Program-made: the position numbers and the translations under genes | DNA from: Panulirus ornatus | Taxonomy: Eukaryota > Arthropoda > Malacostraca > Decapoda > Palinuridae | Direction of reading: 5' to 3' | DNA length: 64,000 nucleotides | NCBI RefSeq assembly: GCF_036320965.1 | Contig: NC_092226.1 | Coordinates: forward strand, 22,036,002-22,100,001 | In this document: positions 1 to 9,654 of the stretch, piece after piece | Position numbering within the stretch: the stretch's first letter is position 1 | Layout: each line of letters begins with the position of its first letter | The notes under the pieces: model-generated | What the model was told of the DNA's origin: nothing | Database searches by the model: none | The model's input: only the letters and a program-made list of their open reading frames with translations

Positions 1-89
1 ATCACCCACTTTCCATGCAGGGGGTTACCATATCGTACCCCAGAGCCACACAGTGCCAAAACCAGTGTACATCATATATACAAGTGTGT

Positions 90-843
90 CGTAAGGTGGG
101 TGAGGGAGCGAAGGTTGTGGGAGCACTGAAGAAATTATGGAAGGAGAGTACATTATCTGAAAGGGCAAAAATGGGTATGTTTAAAGATATAGTAGTCCCA
201 AAAATATTATATGGATGTGAGGCATGGGTTATAGATAAAGCAATGTGGAGATGGTTGGATATGTCGGAAATGAAATGTTTGAGGACAGTATTTGGCGTGA
301 GGAAGTATGATGGAGTAAATAAGAGGGTAATAGAGATATATGTTGATAAAAAGAGTATTGTGTGAGAGCTGAAGAGGGTGTGCTGAAATAGTGTGGACGT
401 ATAAAGAGAATGAGTAAGGGGTTGACAGTGAGGATATACTGTATGTGTCAGAAGTGGAGGGAAGAAAGAGAAGGGGAAATCAAATTGAAGATGGAGTTGG
501 AATGAAAAAGATTCTGTGATCAGGGCCTGAACATGCAGGAGGTTCAAATGAAAGTTGGGCATGGGATAGAGGGAATTGGAACGATGTAGTTTACAATGGC
601 CTGTGTGCTGTTAGTGGACTGAACCAGGGCATGTGCAGCAGCTAGGGGAACCCATGGAAAGGTGTGTTGGGTTTGCTTGTGAATTGGGAGCTGTGGCTTT
701 GGTGCACTGTACATGACAGGTATAGAATGGATGTGAGTTGGTATGGCATTTCTTCATATGTTCTTGGCATTACCTCACTGAAGGGGGAAACAGTAATCAA
801 GTATGAAATGTATATTAATACACATACACACACACACACACAG
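90..843 (+). mobile_element. RTE-clade LINE, degraded C-terminal and 3'-UTR fragment
   Basis: Reads VGEGAKVVGALKKLW, AKMGMFKDIVVPKILYGCEAW and MKCLRTVFGVRKYD, the C-terminal part shared by the main LINE family of this window, until a stop near 363. Further remnants continue out of frame. The 3' UTR runs from about 600 to 805 and ends in a short (CA)n tail at 822-842. This is an old, inactive copy. The first 89 bases of the window match nothing I recognise. Confidence 0.8.
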
Positions 844-1417
844 ATTTTTTAATTTGTTTATGGATGGGATGGTTAGGGAGGTAAATACAAGAGTTTTGGA
901 GAGAGGGCGAGTATGCCGTCTGTTGAGGATGAGAGGACCTGGGAAGCAAGTTAGTTGTTGTTCGCCGATGATACTGCACTGATGTCTGATTCTTTTGAGA
1001 AACTGCAGACGTTGGCAACTGGGTTTGGAAAAGTGTGTGAAAGAGAAAGGGTTGTGAGACAAGTTAGTTGGGATGTAAGCGTGAGTGGAGAAAAATTGAA
1101 GAAAGTGAAGTCTTTTTGATATCTGGGAATGGACTTGGCAGTGAATGGAACCATGGAAGTGAGTCATAGGTTGGGGGAAGGGTTAAAGGTTCTGAGAGCG
1201 ATGAGGGAACATGTGGAAAGAGAGAACATTAACTCAGAAAGCAAAAATGGGTATGTTTGAAGGAATAGTAGTTCCAACAATATTATATGGTTGTGAGGCA
1301 TGAGCTATTGATAGAGATATACAGAGGAGCGTGAATGTGTTGGAAATGAAATGTTTAAGAACAATATGTGGTATGAGGTGGTTTGATCGAGTAAGTAAAG
1401 AAAGTGTAAGAGAGATT
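844..1417 (+). mobile_element. RTE-clade LINE, degraded RT fragment
   Basis: Starts at the NLFMDG part of the RT, abutting the (CA)n of the preceding copy. It passes the active-site region (a degraded FADDTAL near 965) and reaches AKMGMFEGIVVPTILYGCEA and LEMKCLRTICGMRWFDRVS before a SINE-like repeat interrupts it. It contains several frameshifts and stops. A bit of its long-type 3' UTR may resume at 1616-1675 beyond the SINE. Confidence 0.8.
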
Positions 1418-1615
1418 TTTTCATACTATTCGCCATTTCCTGCATTAGTGAGGTAGTGTTAAAAACAGAGGACTGAGCCTTTGAGGGAATATCCTCACTT
1501 GGTCCCCTCCTTTGTTCCTTCTTTAGGAAAACTAGAAACGAGAGGGGAGAATTTCCAGCCCCCCGTTCCTTCCCTTTTAGTCGCCTTCTACAACACGTAG
1601 GGAATACGTGGGAAC
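1418..1615 (-). repeat. SINE-like repeat (copy S1), minus strand, 5'-truncated
   Basis: A minus-strand copy of the roughly 230-bp SINE-like family. It has the T-run, then the reversed tail with ATTCGCCATTTCC, the GTAGTG relic of the GCTACCTCGC core, the central CCTCACTTGGTCCCC segment and a diverged TCGCCTTCTAC block. It lacks the far 5' end. It is one of the more diverged copies and sits inside a LINE fragment. Confidence 0.85.
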
Positions 1616-1699
1616 CAGGAATGGATGAGGAAAAGTAAGTATGAATATGTGCAAGTGTATATACGTATGGAAAGGATCATAATTTTGCACGATTAAGTA

Positions 1700-3002
1700 T
1701 ATTCTTATAAGTCCACGGGGAAAATGAAACATGATAAGTTCCCCAAGTGCTTTTTCGTGTAATAATCACGTCATCAGGGAGATGAGAGAAATAACAGTCA
1801 GTTGATATATAAGAAAGAGACATAGCTAGGACACCATTTGCTAAACATGTGATTGTCCAAGACAGACAACAAGCTTATCATAAACTTATTATGTGGACAA
1901 GGTGAATTGTTTACAAATCTTATCAACAATAAAGTTATTCAATTTGTATAGACCTTCACTAATGATAAGGTTATAATTCTTTGCATATTCAATGATAGAA
2001 GATTCAGTGATATCTCTTGTGGTACTGGAGGTAGAGTTAATAACTGAGATGGCATTACTCCAGTCAATACAATGATCATAGTTTTTAATGTGATTAAACA
2101 AGGCATTTGATTCTTGTCCTGTTCGTATACTATATTGATGTTGCTATGTCTAACAGAAAGATCCTTACCATGTCTGCCCAACATAAAACTTATCACAATT
2201 TCTACATGGCACTTTATAGATGCATCCAGGAGAATTTTCTGGTGAGTTCCTGATTAAGATATTCTTTATGATATTATTATTGCTGAAGGCAACATTTACA
2301 TTAAAGGATATAAGCAACATGGGAAGTAAAGTAGAATTATTATTAAAAGGGGGAACTAAAAGATTCTTGGTGTCAATGGGAGGTTTGGGATCAACTCTAT
2401 AAAACGATTTCTTTGCTAACTTATGGGATTTATCAATGAAAGATCTAGGGTGCTTTAACTTATATCCAGTATGATATATCTTCTCAAACTCATCATCAAT
2501 AAACTCTGGACTGCAAATATGTAATGCCCTAAGGAACATAGATTGAAATGATAATTTAACTGTCATGTTGAGATGAGTAATAATGGATATATGAGCATAC
2601 ATTGGTAGGTTTTCTGTATATGCTAAACTTAAACTTGTTTCTTTGCCTATGGATCATGCAATCTGAAAATGGTAACATACTATTACTTTCATTTTCTACA
2701 GTAAATTTGATGGAAGGTACTGAATTGTTAAGTAAGGGGAAAATGTTTGTAAATTTTCATTTGTTGGCCAAACACAAAGAACATCATCTACATACCAACA
2801 CCAAATTGCATTAGAAGGTAAGATATCCTTTAGTGATTTTGTTTCAAAAAATTCTATATAAAGATTACTTAGTACAGGTGAAAGAGGGTTACCCATCGCC
2901 ATACCAAAGTTTTGAGTATGATATTCTCCACTGAATTGAAATACACAGTCTTTTATACACAATTTTATCAGTTCAATAAAAACAGACTTTGAAACACGTT
3001 TC
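1700..3002 (-). mobile_element. Penelope-like element, minus-strand copy (RT and GIY-YIG remnants)
   Basis: Read on the minus strand from 3002, it gives FGMAMGNPLSPVLSNLYIEF, then WYVDDVLCVWP with the YVDD catalytic box at 2783-2794. After frame changes it gives PGCIYKVPCRNCDKFYVGQT, the GIY-YIG nuclease start, and then NALFNHIKNYDHCIDWSNAI. RT followed by a C-terminal GIY-YIG nuclease defines endonuclease-bearing Penelope-like elements. The copy is frameshifted and inactive, and lacks the N-terminal part of the RT. Its 3' end near 1700-1790 carries a hammerhead-like motif. It lies head to head with the + copy at 3003-4283. Confidence 0.88.
1741..1790 (-). ncRNA. Candidate hammerhead ribozyme motif, minus-strand Penelope copy
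   Basis: On the minus strand CTGATGA (complement of 1771-1777) is followed by a GTG/CAC hairpin with the same seven-base loop as the + copy, then GAAA (1753-1756). The stem III palindrome is partly changed to AAGCACTT. Conservation of both core boxes at the same place as in the + copy supports the assignment; activity is doubtful. Confidence 0.45.
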
Positions 3003-4283
3003 AATTGAACTGATAGAATTGTTGTGTTTAAAAGACTGTGTATTTCAATTCAATGGATAATATTATGCTCAAAATTTTGGTATAGCAATGGGTAACCCTC
3101 TTTCACCTGTACTAAGTAATCTCTGTATGGAATATTTTGAAACAAAATTACTGAAGGATATCTTGCCTTCTAATGCAATCTGGTGTAGGTATGTAGATGA
3201 TATTCTTTGTGTTTGGCCAACAAATGAAAATGTACAAACATTTCTCCCCTTACTTAACAATTTAGTACCTTCCTTCGAATTTATATTAGGAAATATGAAT
3301 AATGGTACGTTACCATTTTTAGGTTGCATGATCCATAGGCAAGGAGACAAGTTTAAGTTTAGCATATACAGAAAACCTACCAATGTATGCTTATATATCT
3401 ATTATTACTCATATCAACATGACAGAGTTAAATTATCATCATTTCAATCTATGTTCCTTAAGGCATTACGTATTTGTAGTCCATAGTCTATTAATGATGA
3501 GTTTTAGAAGATATAGTCTATTGGATCTAAGTTAAAGTACCCTAGATCTTTCATTGATAAATCCCTTAAGTTAGCAAAGAAATCATTTTATAGAGTTGAG
3601 CCCAAACCTCCCATTGACACCAAGAATATTTTAGTTCTCCCTTTTAATGACAATTTTACTTTACTTCCCATGTTGCTTAAATCCTTTTATGTAAATGTTG
3701 CCTTCAGCAACAATAATACTATAAAGAATATCTTAATCAGAAACTCACCTGAAAAGTTCTCCTGGATGGATCTACAAAGTTCCATATAGAAAATGTGATA
3801 ACTTTTATGATGGGCAGACTGGTAAGGATCTTTTTGTTAGACTTAAGCAACATAAAAATAGTATACGAACAGGACAAGAATCAAATGCCTTGTTTAATCA
3901 CATTAAAAACTATGATCATTGTATTGACTGGAGTAATGCCATCTCAATTATTAACTCTAACTCCAGTACCACAAGAAATATCATCAAATCCTCTATTATT
4001 AAATACACAAAGAATTATAAGCTTAATATTAGTGAAGGTCTATACAAATTCGATAACTTTATTGATAAGATTTGTAAACAATTCACCTTCTTGTCCACAT
4101 AATAAGTTTATGATACGCTCTTTGTCTGTCTTGGACAATCACATTTATACCAAATGGTGTCCTAGCCACGTCTATTTGTTGTATATCAACTGACTGTTAT
4201 TTCTCTCGTGTCTCCGCTGATGATGTGATTATTACACGAAAGTGCACCTGGGAACTTATCGTGTTTCATTTTCCCCTTGGACT
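3003..4283 (+). mobile_element. Penelope-like element, plus-strand copy (RT and GIY-YIG remnants)
   Basis: Contains AMGNPLSPVLSNLCMEYFE, WCRYVDDILCVWPTNENVQ with YVDD at 3190-3201, LPFLGCMIHR and FSIYRKPT in one frame from 3088 to about 3485. A decayed thumb region follows, then IYKVPYRKCDNFYDGQTGKD (GIY-YIG start, near 3768) and NALFNHIKNYDHCIDWSNAI (near 3885). It matches the minus copy across its whole length, so the two form an inverted dimer with 5' truncation points meeting near 3003. Stops and frameshifts show that it is dead. The 3' end near 4200-4283 holds the candidate hammerhead ribozyme. Confidence 0.88.
4205..4262 (+). ncRNA. Candidate hammerhead ribozyme motif of Penelope-like element
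   Basis: The hammerhead core is present in order: CTGATGA at 4217-4223, a short hairpin with GTG 4225-4227 pairing CAC 4235-4237, GAAA at 4238-4241, then a self-complementary stem III stretch AGTGCAC at 4241-4247. Penelope-like elements are known to carry hammerhead motifs with very short stem III. Here base 16.1 appears as C rather than U and stem I is weak, so this copy may not cleave. Confidence 0.5.
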
Positions 4284-4532
4284 CAAAGGAATGTGTATGT
4301 ATGTGTTTATATGTTGATATGTTTATGTATATTTATGGGTGTGTATGTATATTTATGTGTACGTGAATGGATGTGCCATTCTTTGCCTCTTTCTTGGCAA
4401 TACCTTGCTGATGCGGGAAACGGTGATCAAGTATAATAAATGAAATTATATATTTTTTTTTATTACACTTAGTCGCAGTTTCTTGCATCAGGGAAGTACT
4501 GCCTGGAAACACAAAGAATGGCTCATCCACTA

Positions 4533-4535
<3 letters not shown>
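4284..4535. mobile_element. RTE LINE 3'-UTR debris, plus then minus
   Basis: From 4284 to about 4440 lies a plus-strand long-type 3' UTR: GTATGTATATTTATGTG, then TTGGCAATACCTTGCTGATG and GGGAAACGGTGATCAAGTAT. A minus-strand 3' tail follows at 4447-4525 (CGCAGTTTCTTGCATCAGGG). The two tails face each other across an A/T-rich run. No coding part is attached. Confidence 0.65.

Positions 4536-4538
<3 letters not shown>

Positions 4539-4586
<48 letters not shown>
4539..4586. repeat. (AC)n microsatellite
   Basis: About 24 uninterrupted AC units, directly abutting the 5'-truncated end of the next LINE copy. Confidence 0.97.
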
Positions 4587-4589
<3 letters not shown>

Positions 4590-6500
4590 GTATTGCAGTG
4601 GAAGTTATTTAAAAAAGGGGGTGACTGTATTGTTGACTGGTTGGTAAGGTTATTTAATGTATGTATGACTCATGGTGAGGTGCCTGAGGATTGGCGGAAT
4701 GCTTGCATAGTGCCATTGTACGAAGGCAAAGGGAATAAAGGTGAATACTCAAATTACAGAGGTATAAGATTGTTGAGTATTCCTGGTAAATTATATGGGA
4801 GGGTATTGATTAAGAGGGTGAAGGCATGTACAGAGCATCAGATTGGGGAAGAGCAGTGTGGTTTCAGAAGTGGTAGAGGATGTGTGGATCAGGTGTTTGC
4901 TTTGAAGAATGTATGTGAGCAATACTTAGAAAAGCAAATGGATTTGTATGTAGCATTTATGGATCTGGAGAAGGCATATGATAGAGTTGATAGAGATGCT
5001 CTGTGGAAGGTATTAAAATATATGGTGTGGTAGGCAAGTTGTTAGAAGCAGTGAAAAGTTTTTATCGAGGATGTAAGGCATGTGTACGTGTAGGAAGAGA
5101 GGAAAGTGATTGGTTCTCAGTGAATGTAGGTTTGCGGCAGGGGTGTGTGATGTCTCCATGGTTGTTTAATTTGTTTATGGATGGGGTTGTTAGGGAGGTG
5201 TATGCAAGAGTTGGAAAGAGGGGCAAGTATGCAGTCTGTTGTGGATGAGAGAGCTTGGGAAGTGAGTCAGTTGTTGTTCGCTGATGATACAGCGCTGGTG
5301 GCTGATTCATGTGAGAAACTGCAGAAGCTGGTGACTGAGTTTGGAAAAGTGTGTGAAAGAAGAAAGTTGAGAGTAAATGTGAATAAGAGGAAGGTTATTA
5401 GGTACAGAAGGGTTGAGGGTCAAGTCAGTTGGGAGGGAAGTTTGAATGGAGAAAAACCGGAGGAATTGAAGTGTTTTAGATATTTGGCAGTGGATGGAAC
5501 CATGGAAGCGGAAGTGAACCATAGGGTGGGGGAGGGGCGGAAGGGCGAAAGTTCTTGGAGTGTTGAAGAATGTGTGGAAGTCAAGAACATTATCTCAGAA
5601 AGCAAAAATGGGTATGTTTGAAGGAATAGTGGTCCCAACAATGTTATATGGTTGCGAGGCATGGGCTATGGATAGAGTTGTGTGGAGGAGGGTGGATATG
5701 CTGGAAATGAGATGTTTGGGGACAGTATGTGGTGTGAGGTGGTTTGATCGAGTAAGTAATAATAGGGTAAGAGAGATGTGTGGTAATAAAAAGAGTGTGG
5801 TTGAGAGAGCAGAAGAGGGTGTTTTGAAATGGTTTGGGCACATGGAGAGAATGAGTGAGGAAAGATTGACAAAGAGGATATATGTGTCAGAGGTGGAGGG
5901 AACGAGGAGAAGTGGGAGACCAAATTGGAGATGGAAAGATGGAGTGAAAAAGATTTTGAGTGATCGGGGCCTGAACATGCAGGAGGGTGAAAGGCATGCA
6001 AGGAATAGAGTGAATTGGAACGATGTAGTATACTGGGTTCGACGTGCTGTCAATGGATTGAACCAGGGCATGTGAAGCATTTGGGGTAAACCATAGAAAG
6101 TTCTGTGGGGCCTAGATGTTGGAAGGGAGCCGTGGTTTCGGTGCATTATTACATGACATCTAGAGACTGATTGTGAATGAATGTGGCCTTTGTTGTCTTT
6201 TCCTAGCGCTACCTCGCACACATGAGGGGGAAGGGGGTTGTTATTTCATGTGTGGCGAGGTGGCGATGGGAATGAGTAAAGGCAGACAGTATTAATTATG
6301 TACATGTGTATATTTGTATATATATATGTGTGTGTATATATATATATGTATACGTTGAGATGTATAGGTATGTATATTTGCATGTGTGGACATGTATGTA
6401 TATACATGTGTATGTTGGTGGGTTGGGCCATTTCTTTCGTCTGTTTCCTTGTGCTACCTCACTAACGCAGGAGACAGCGACAAAGCAAAATAAATAGAAT
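4587..6500 (+). mobile_element. RTE-clade LINE copy with most of the RT and the long-type 3' UTR
   Basis: Carries RT blocks in order: VPEDWRNACIVPLYEGKG, YRGIRLLSIPGKLYGRVL, GEEQCGFRSGRGCVDQVFAL, VAFMDLEKAYDRVDRDALW, GLRQGCVMSPWLFNLFMDG and LLFADDTALVAD (FADD near 5277-5288). The C-terminal LYGCEAWAMDRVVWRRVDML and KWFGHMERMSEERLTKRIYV follow. Frame breaks occur near 5018 (one base lost), near 5213 (two bases lost) and near 5490-5560. The endonuclease is missing through 5' truncation at the (AC)n. The final frame stops near 6075. The 3' UTR is the long form, with a big hairpin near 6207-6265 and a second core copy near 6446. Confidence 0.9.
6207..6265 (+). other. Long inverted repeat (hairpin) in LINE 3' UTR
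   Basis: CGCTACCTCGCACACATG at 6207-6224 can pair with CATGTGTGGCGAGGTGGCG at 6247-6265 over about 18 base pairs with one bulge and a wobble. The loop is G-rich, about 22 bases. The arm begins with the same GCTACCTCGC core found at the very 3' end of the element. Related hairpins occur at about 32620-32675 and 16733-16794 and, on the minus strand, near 41325-41390. Copies with the short 3' UTR lack it. Confidence 0.8.
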
Positions 6501-6525
6501 AATAAAAATCTCTTTTACCCTATTA

Positions 6526-6916
6526 TTACTTACTCGATCAAACCACCTCACACCACATATTGTCCTCAAACATCTCATTTCCAGCACATCCACCCTCCTC
6601 CATATAACCCTATCTATTGCTCATGCCTCACAACCATATAACATTGCTGGAACTACTATTCCTTCAAACATACCCATTTTAGCTACTTACCACTATACCT
6701 GAGAATCAATCCCTGAATCATCTGTGTGGCAGCCAGGTAGCCCAACCCCCAGGCCACAATGAGCTTAAAACAGCAACCATATAACATTGCTGGAACTACT
6801 ATTCCTTCAAACATACCCATTTTAGCTACTTACCACTATACCTGAGAATCGATCCCTGGATCATCTGTGTGGCAGCCAGGTAGTCCAACCCCCAGGCCAC
6901 AATGAGCTTAAAACAG
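6526..6916 (-). repeat. RTE fragment plus tRNA-like SINE sequence, tandemly duplicated (143 bp unit)
   Basis: 6526-6690 is a minus-strand RTE piece (complement of YGCEA to WFDRVS). It continues into a segment whose complement resembles the 5' half of a tRNA-derived SINE: GGATCGATTCTC as B-box-like sequence and GGTTGGACTACCTGG as A-box-like sequence. The unit 6631-6773 is repeated at 6774-6916 with few changes. The second copy keeps the GATCGATTC box and the first has lost it. Confidence 0.7.
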
Positions 6917-7159
6917 CATCTCTTCTGTAAATACTCTTTTATTCACAGATTTCAGTGATGTGTCATGCATCCTTTTTGAGGTAAAAATACTGCCTTTCAC
7001 ACTCTGGAAAAGGAAGCAAGGTCTTCAATCAGTTCCCAAGGCACTTTGGCAATGTGTACATATCTTAATCATGTATCATTGGAATGGGAGGTACTTAGGG
7101 AAACAGTGCTGGCATGTGCTACAGATGTGCGTGGCATGCTTGAGGTAGGAGTTTAGCAG

Positions 7160-7350
7160 ACTAAAAAGGGTAGTGAGTGGTGGGATATCGAAGTAAAGGT
7201 GTTAATGAAAGAGAAAAGAGAGGTTTATGTATGATATTAATAGGGAAGGAGTGCATATGTCTAGGAGATGTATAAGAGAAAGTGGCAGGAGATAAAGAAG
7301 GTGAAGAGGTTGCAAAAGAGGGCAAATGAGAGTTGAGCTGAGTGTGTATC
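7160..7350 (+). mobile_element. RTE-clade LINE, endonuclease-RT linker fragment
   Basis: Matches the region encoding KGSEWWDEEVRLLVKEKREA and the basic coiled segment with KKRANESW in the better copies, but with frameshifts. No RT or 3' UTR is attached. Confidence 0.7.
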
Positions 7351-7789
7351 AGTAACTTCATGGTGAATACACCCATGTTTTATGCAGGGGTTATATTCTG
7401 CAAAAACCTTACACAGAGAGAAATCACTCATAGCAAACCAATATACATACAGAGAAAAATGGGATGTTTGCAGCAGCTTAGTGATTAGCAGTGGCAGATT
7501 CTCCTGTTACCTTCAAGTTATTTAGCTTCTGATGTTGAATAAACTTATCTAGCTGTCCTTTACTTGCTTAAAATGTCTGTGGCTCAGCAACATTGTCTTT
7601 TATACCAAAATTCTCTTATATCATTAGAGCCTTAGACCCAAGTTGAAGGTTACTAAGACTGTTTTTCTTTGTCTCATGTTTTATGTATAATGAGATCATT
7701 TGCTCCTTAAGTGGAATTCTAACAGTGCTTCAAATTTTTTCTCCATTCTTCATGTTGTGGATTGTAGACTGACCTAGGCTGTAAGCTTT

Positions 7790-9540
7790 CCCAAGCACTG
7801 ATGCTCCCTCACCAACATCAGCACAACAAAAGTTTTCTGATTTTGTTTCTGAGGCCAAAGAGATCCTCTTCCATTTAACTGCGGATTCTGGGGTAGGAGA
7901 TTTGCTGGATGATTGGATGCCTTATTAACAAGCAGAAGCAGCAGGTTGGACAAAAATTACATTAGCAAGTATACCCAGATTGTACAAGTAGCACATATCT
8001 TGGATGCCTTATTAACAAGCAGAAGCAGCAAGTTGGACAAAAATTACATTAGCAAGCATACCCAGATTGTACAAGTAGTACATATCTGCACACAATGATG
8101 ATGAGTAGGAAACTAACCCACTGGCAGAAACGTGACACACTCCACTTACAACTCATGCTTACTCCACCCACTAATCCTCACAGAAGCTTTGGCATAGTTT
8201 CTACCATGCCTACACTCCCTTCCCAGCATCAGCGCTTCATAAGATTTCTTGCTTCCATTCTGAAGTTACAGAGTTTCTCTTCTGTTTAACTGTTGATTCT
8301 GGGTAAGATGTTGCTGGATATTTGGATGCCATATTAAGTAACAAAAACATGTGGGTTGTAGATCTCATTAGCAAGTATACGTAAATTGCACAAGGAGCAC
8401 AGAGTTGCACAGAATTATGATGATTAGGAGACTGACCTGCCATTGGGAATGTGGTGCGTTACACTGAGGACCCATACTAACCCCACCTGCTCCCCCTCAC
8501 TAAAGTTTTGGCACACTTTCTACTTTGTTGATGCTCCTTTACCAGTATCAGCACATCATAATTCTAGCTTTGTTTCTAAGGCTAGAGTATTCCTTTGGTT
8601 TAACTGCTGGTTCTATGGTAGATGTTGCTAGATGTTTGGTTGCCATATTAATAAAGACGGACACATTGGGTTGCAGGAAAATCACTTCACTAGGTATACC
8701 CAATTCGCATAATTAGCAAGATCCACACATGATGGTGGTAACTGTGAGACTGACCTGATGGCAAGAACATGGCATGCTCCATCTAGGACCCATGCTTACT
8801 CCACCCACCAACCCTCATTGAAGTTTTGGCACACTTTCTACCATGCTAATGCTTCTCATTAGTATCAGCATGTTATAAGATTTCTAGCATCATCTCTAAG
8901 GTCAGAGAGATTTTCTTCTGTTTATCTGCTGCTTCTCTGATTGGAGAAGGTGTTGCTGGACATTTGGATGCCATTTTAACATACACAAATGCAGCAGATT
9001 GCAGGAAAATCACTTTAGCAGGTATATGTATAACATACAAGTAGCATAGATCCACACATGATGGTGGGAACTGTGAGAATGACCTGGTGATAGGAACATG
9101 TTGTGCTCCACCTAGGATCCATGCTTACTCCACCCACTTACCCTCATTGAAGTTTTGGCACACTTTCTACTGCACTAATGCTACCTTAGTAGCATCAGCA
9201 TCATAAGATTTCAGGAGTTGTTTCTAAGGCTAATAGCATCAGTGTCATAAGATTTCAAGAGTTGTTTCTAAGGTTAGAGAGATTCTTTTCCATGTAGCTG
9301 CTGGTTCTGTGGTAAGAGATTTTGCTGTGCATTTGGATACCATATTAACAAACACAAACACAGTGGTTTGCAGGAAAATCACATTAGTAGGTGTACCAAA
9401 ATTGCATAAGTAGCACAATGGCAACTACAAGACTGACCTGCAAGATGTGCATGGCACGCTTTACCCAGGACCCACACTTATTCCATCCGCCGACTCACTG
9501 AAGATGTGATGCACTTTCTATTGCACAGCCCGCATAGTAC
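7790..9540. repeat. Tandem satellite, about 5 units of roughly 315-325 bp
   Basis: The block around TTTGGATGCCATATTAA recurs near 7920, 8330, 8643, 8971 and 9340, with matching flanks such as CTTACTCCACCCAC, TTTTGGCACACTTTCTAC and TTCTGTTTAACTGCTG. Spacing is 410, 313, 328 and 369. The longer gaps are explained by an internal 86-bp duplication (about 7917-8002 and 8003-8088) and a 47-bp duplication near 9185-9275. Units look well diverged, so the array is old. No coding potential is credible in it. Confidence 0.85.
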
Positions 9541-9654
9541 CAAATTTTGACTGCATGAAAAGAGGAACTGGTAGAACTACGTTCCTTCTATAATAGTAAA
9601 ATCGCACATAGTAATCCCCATAAAACGGACTGAGTGAAAGAAGATATCTTCGAA

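Noticed and set aside
7790..9540. Evenly spaced repeats as a CRISPR-like array
   Set aside because: Units are about 320 bp and contiguous with no unique spacers; the sequence is eukaryotic satellite.
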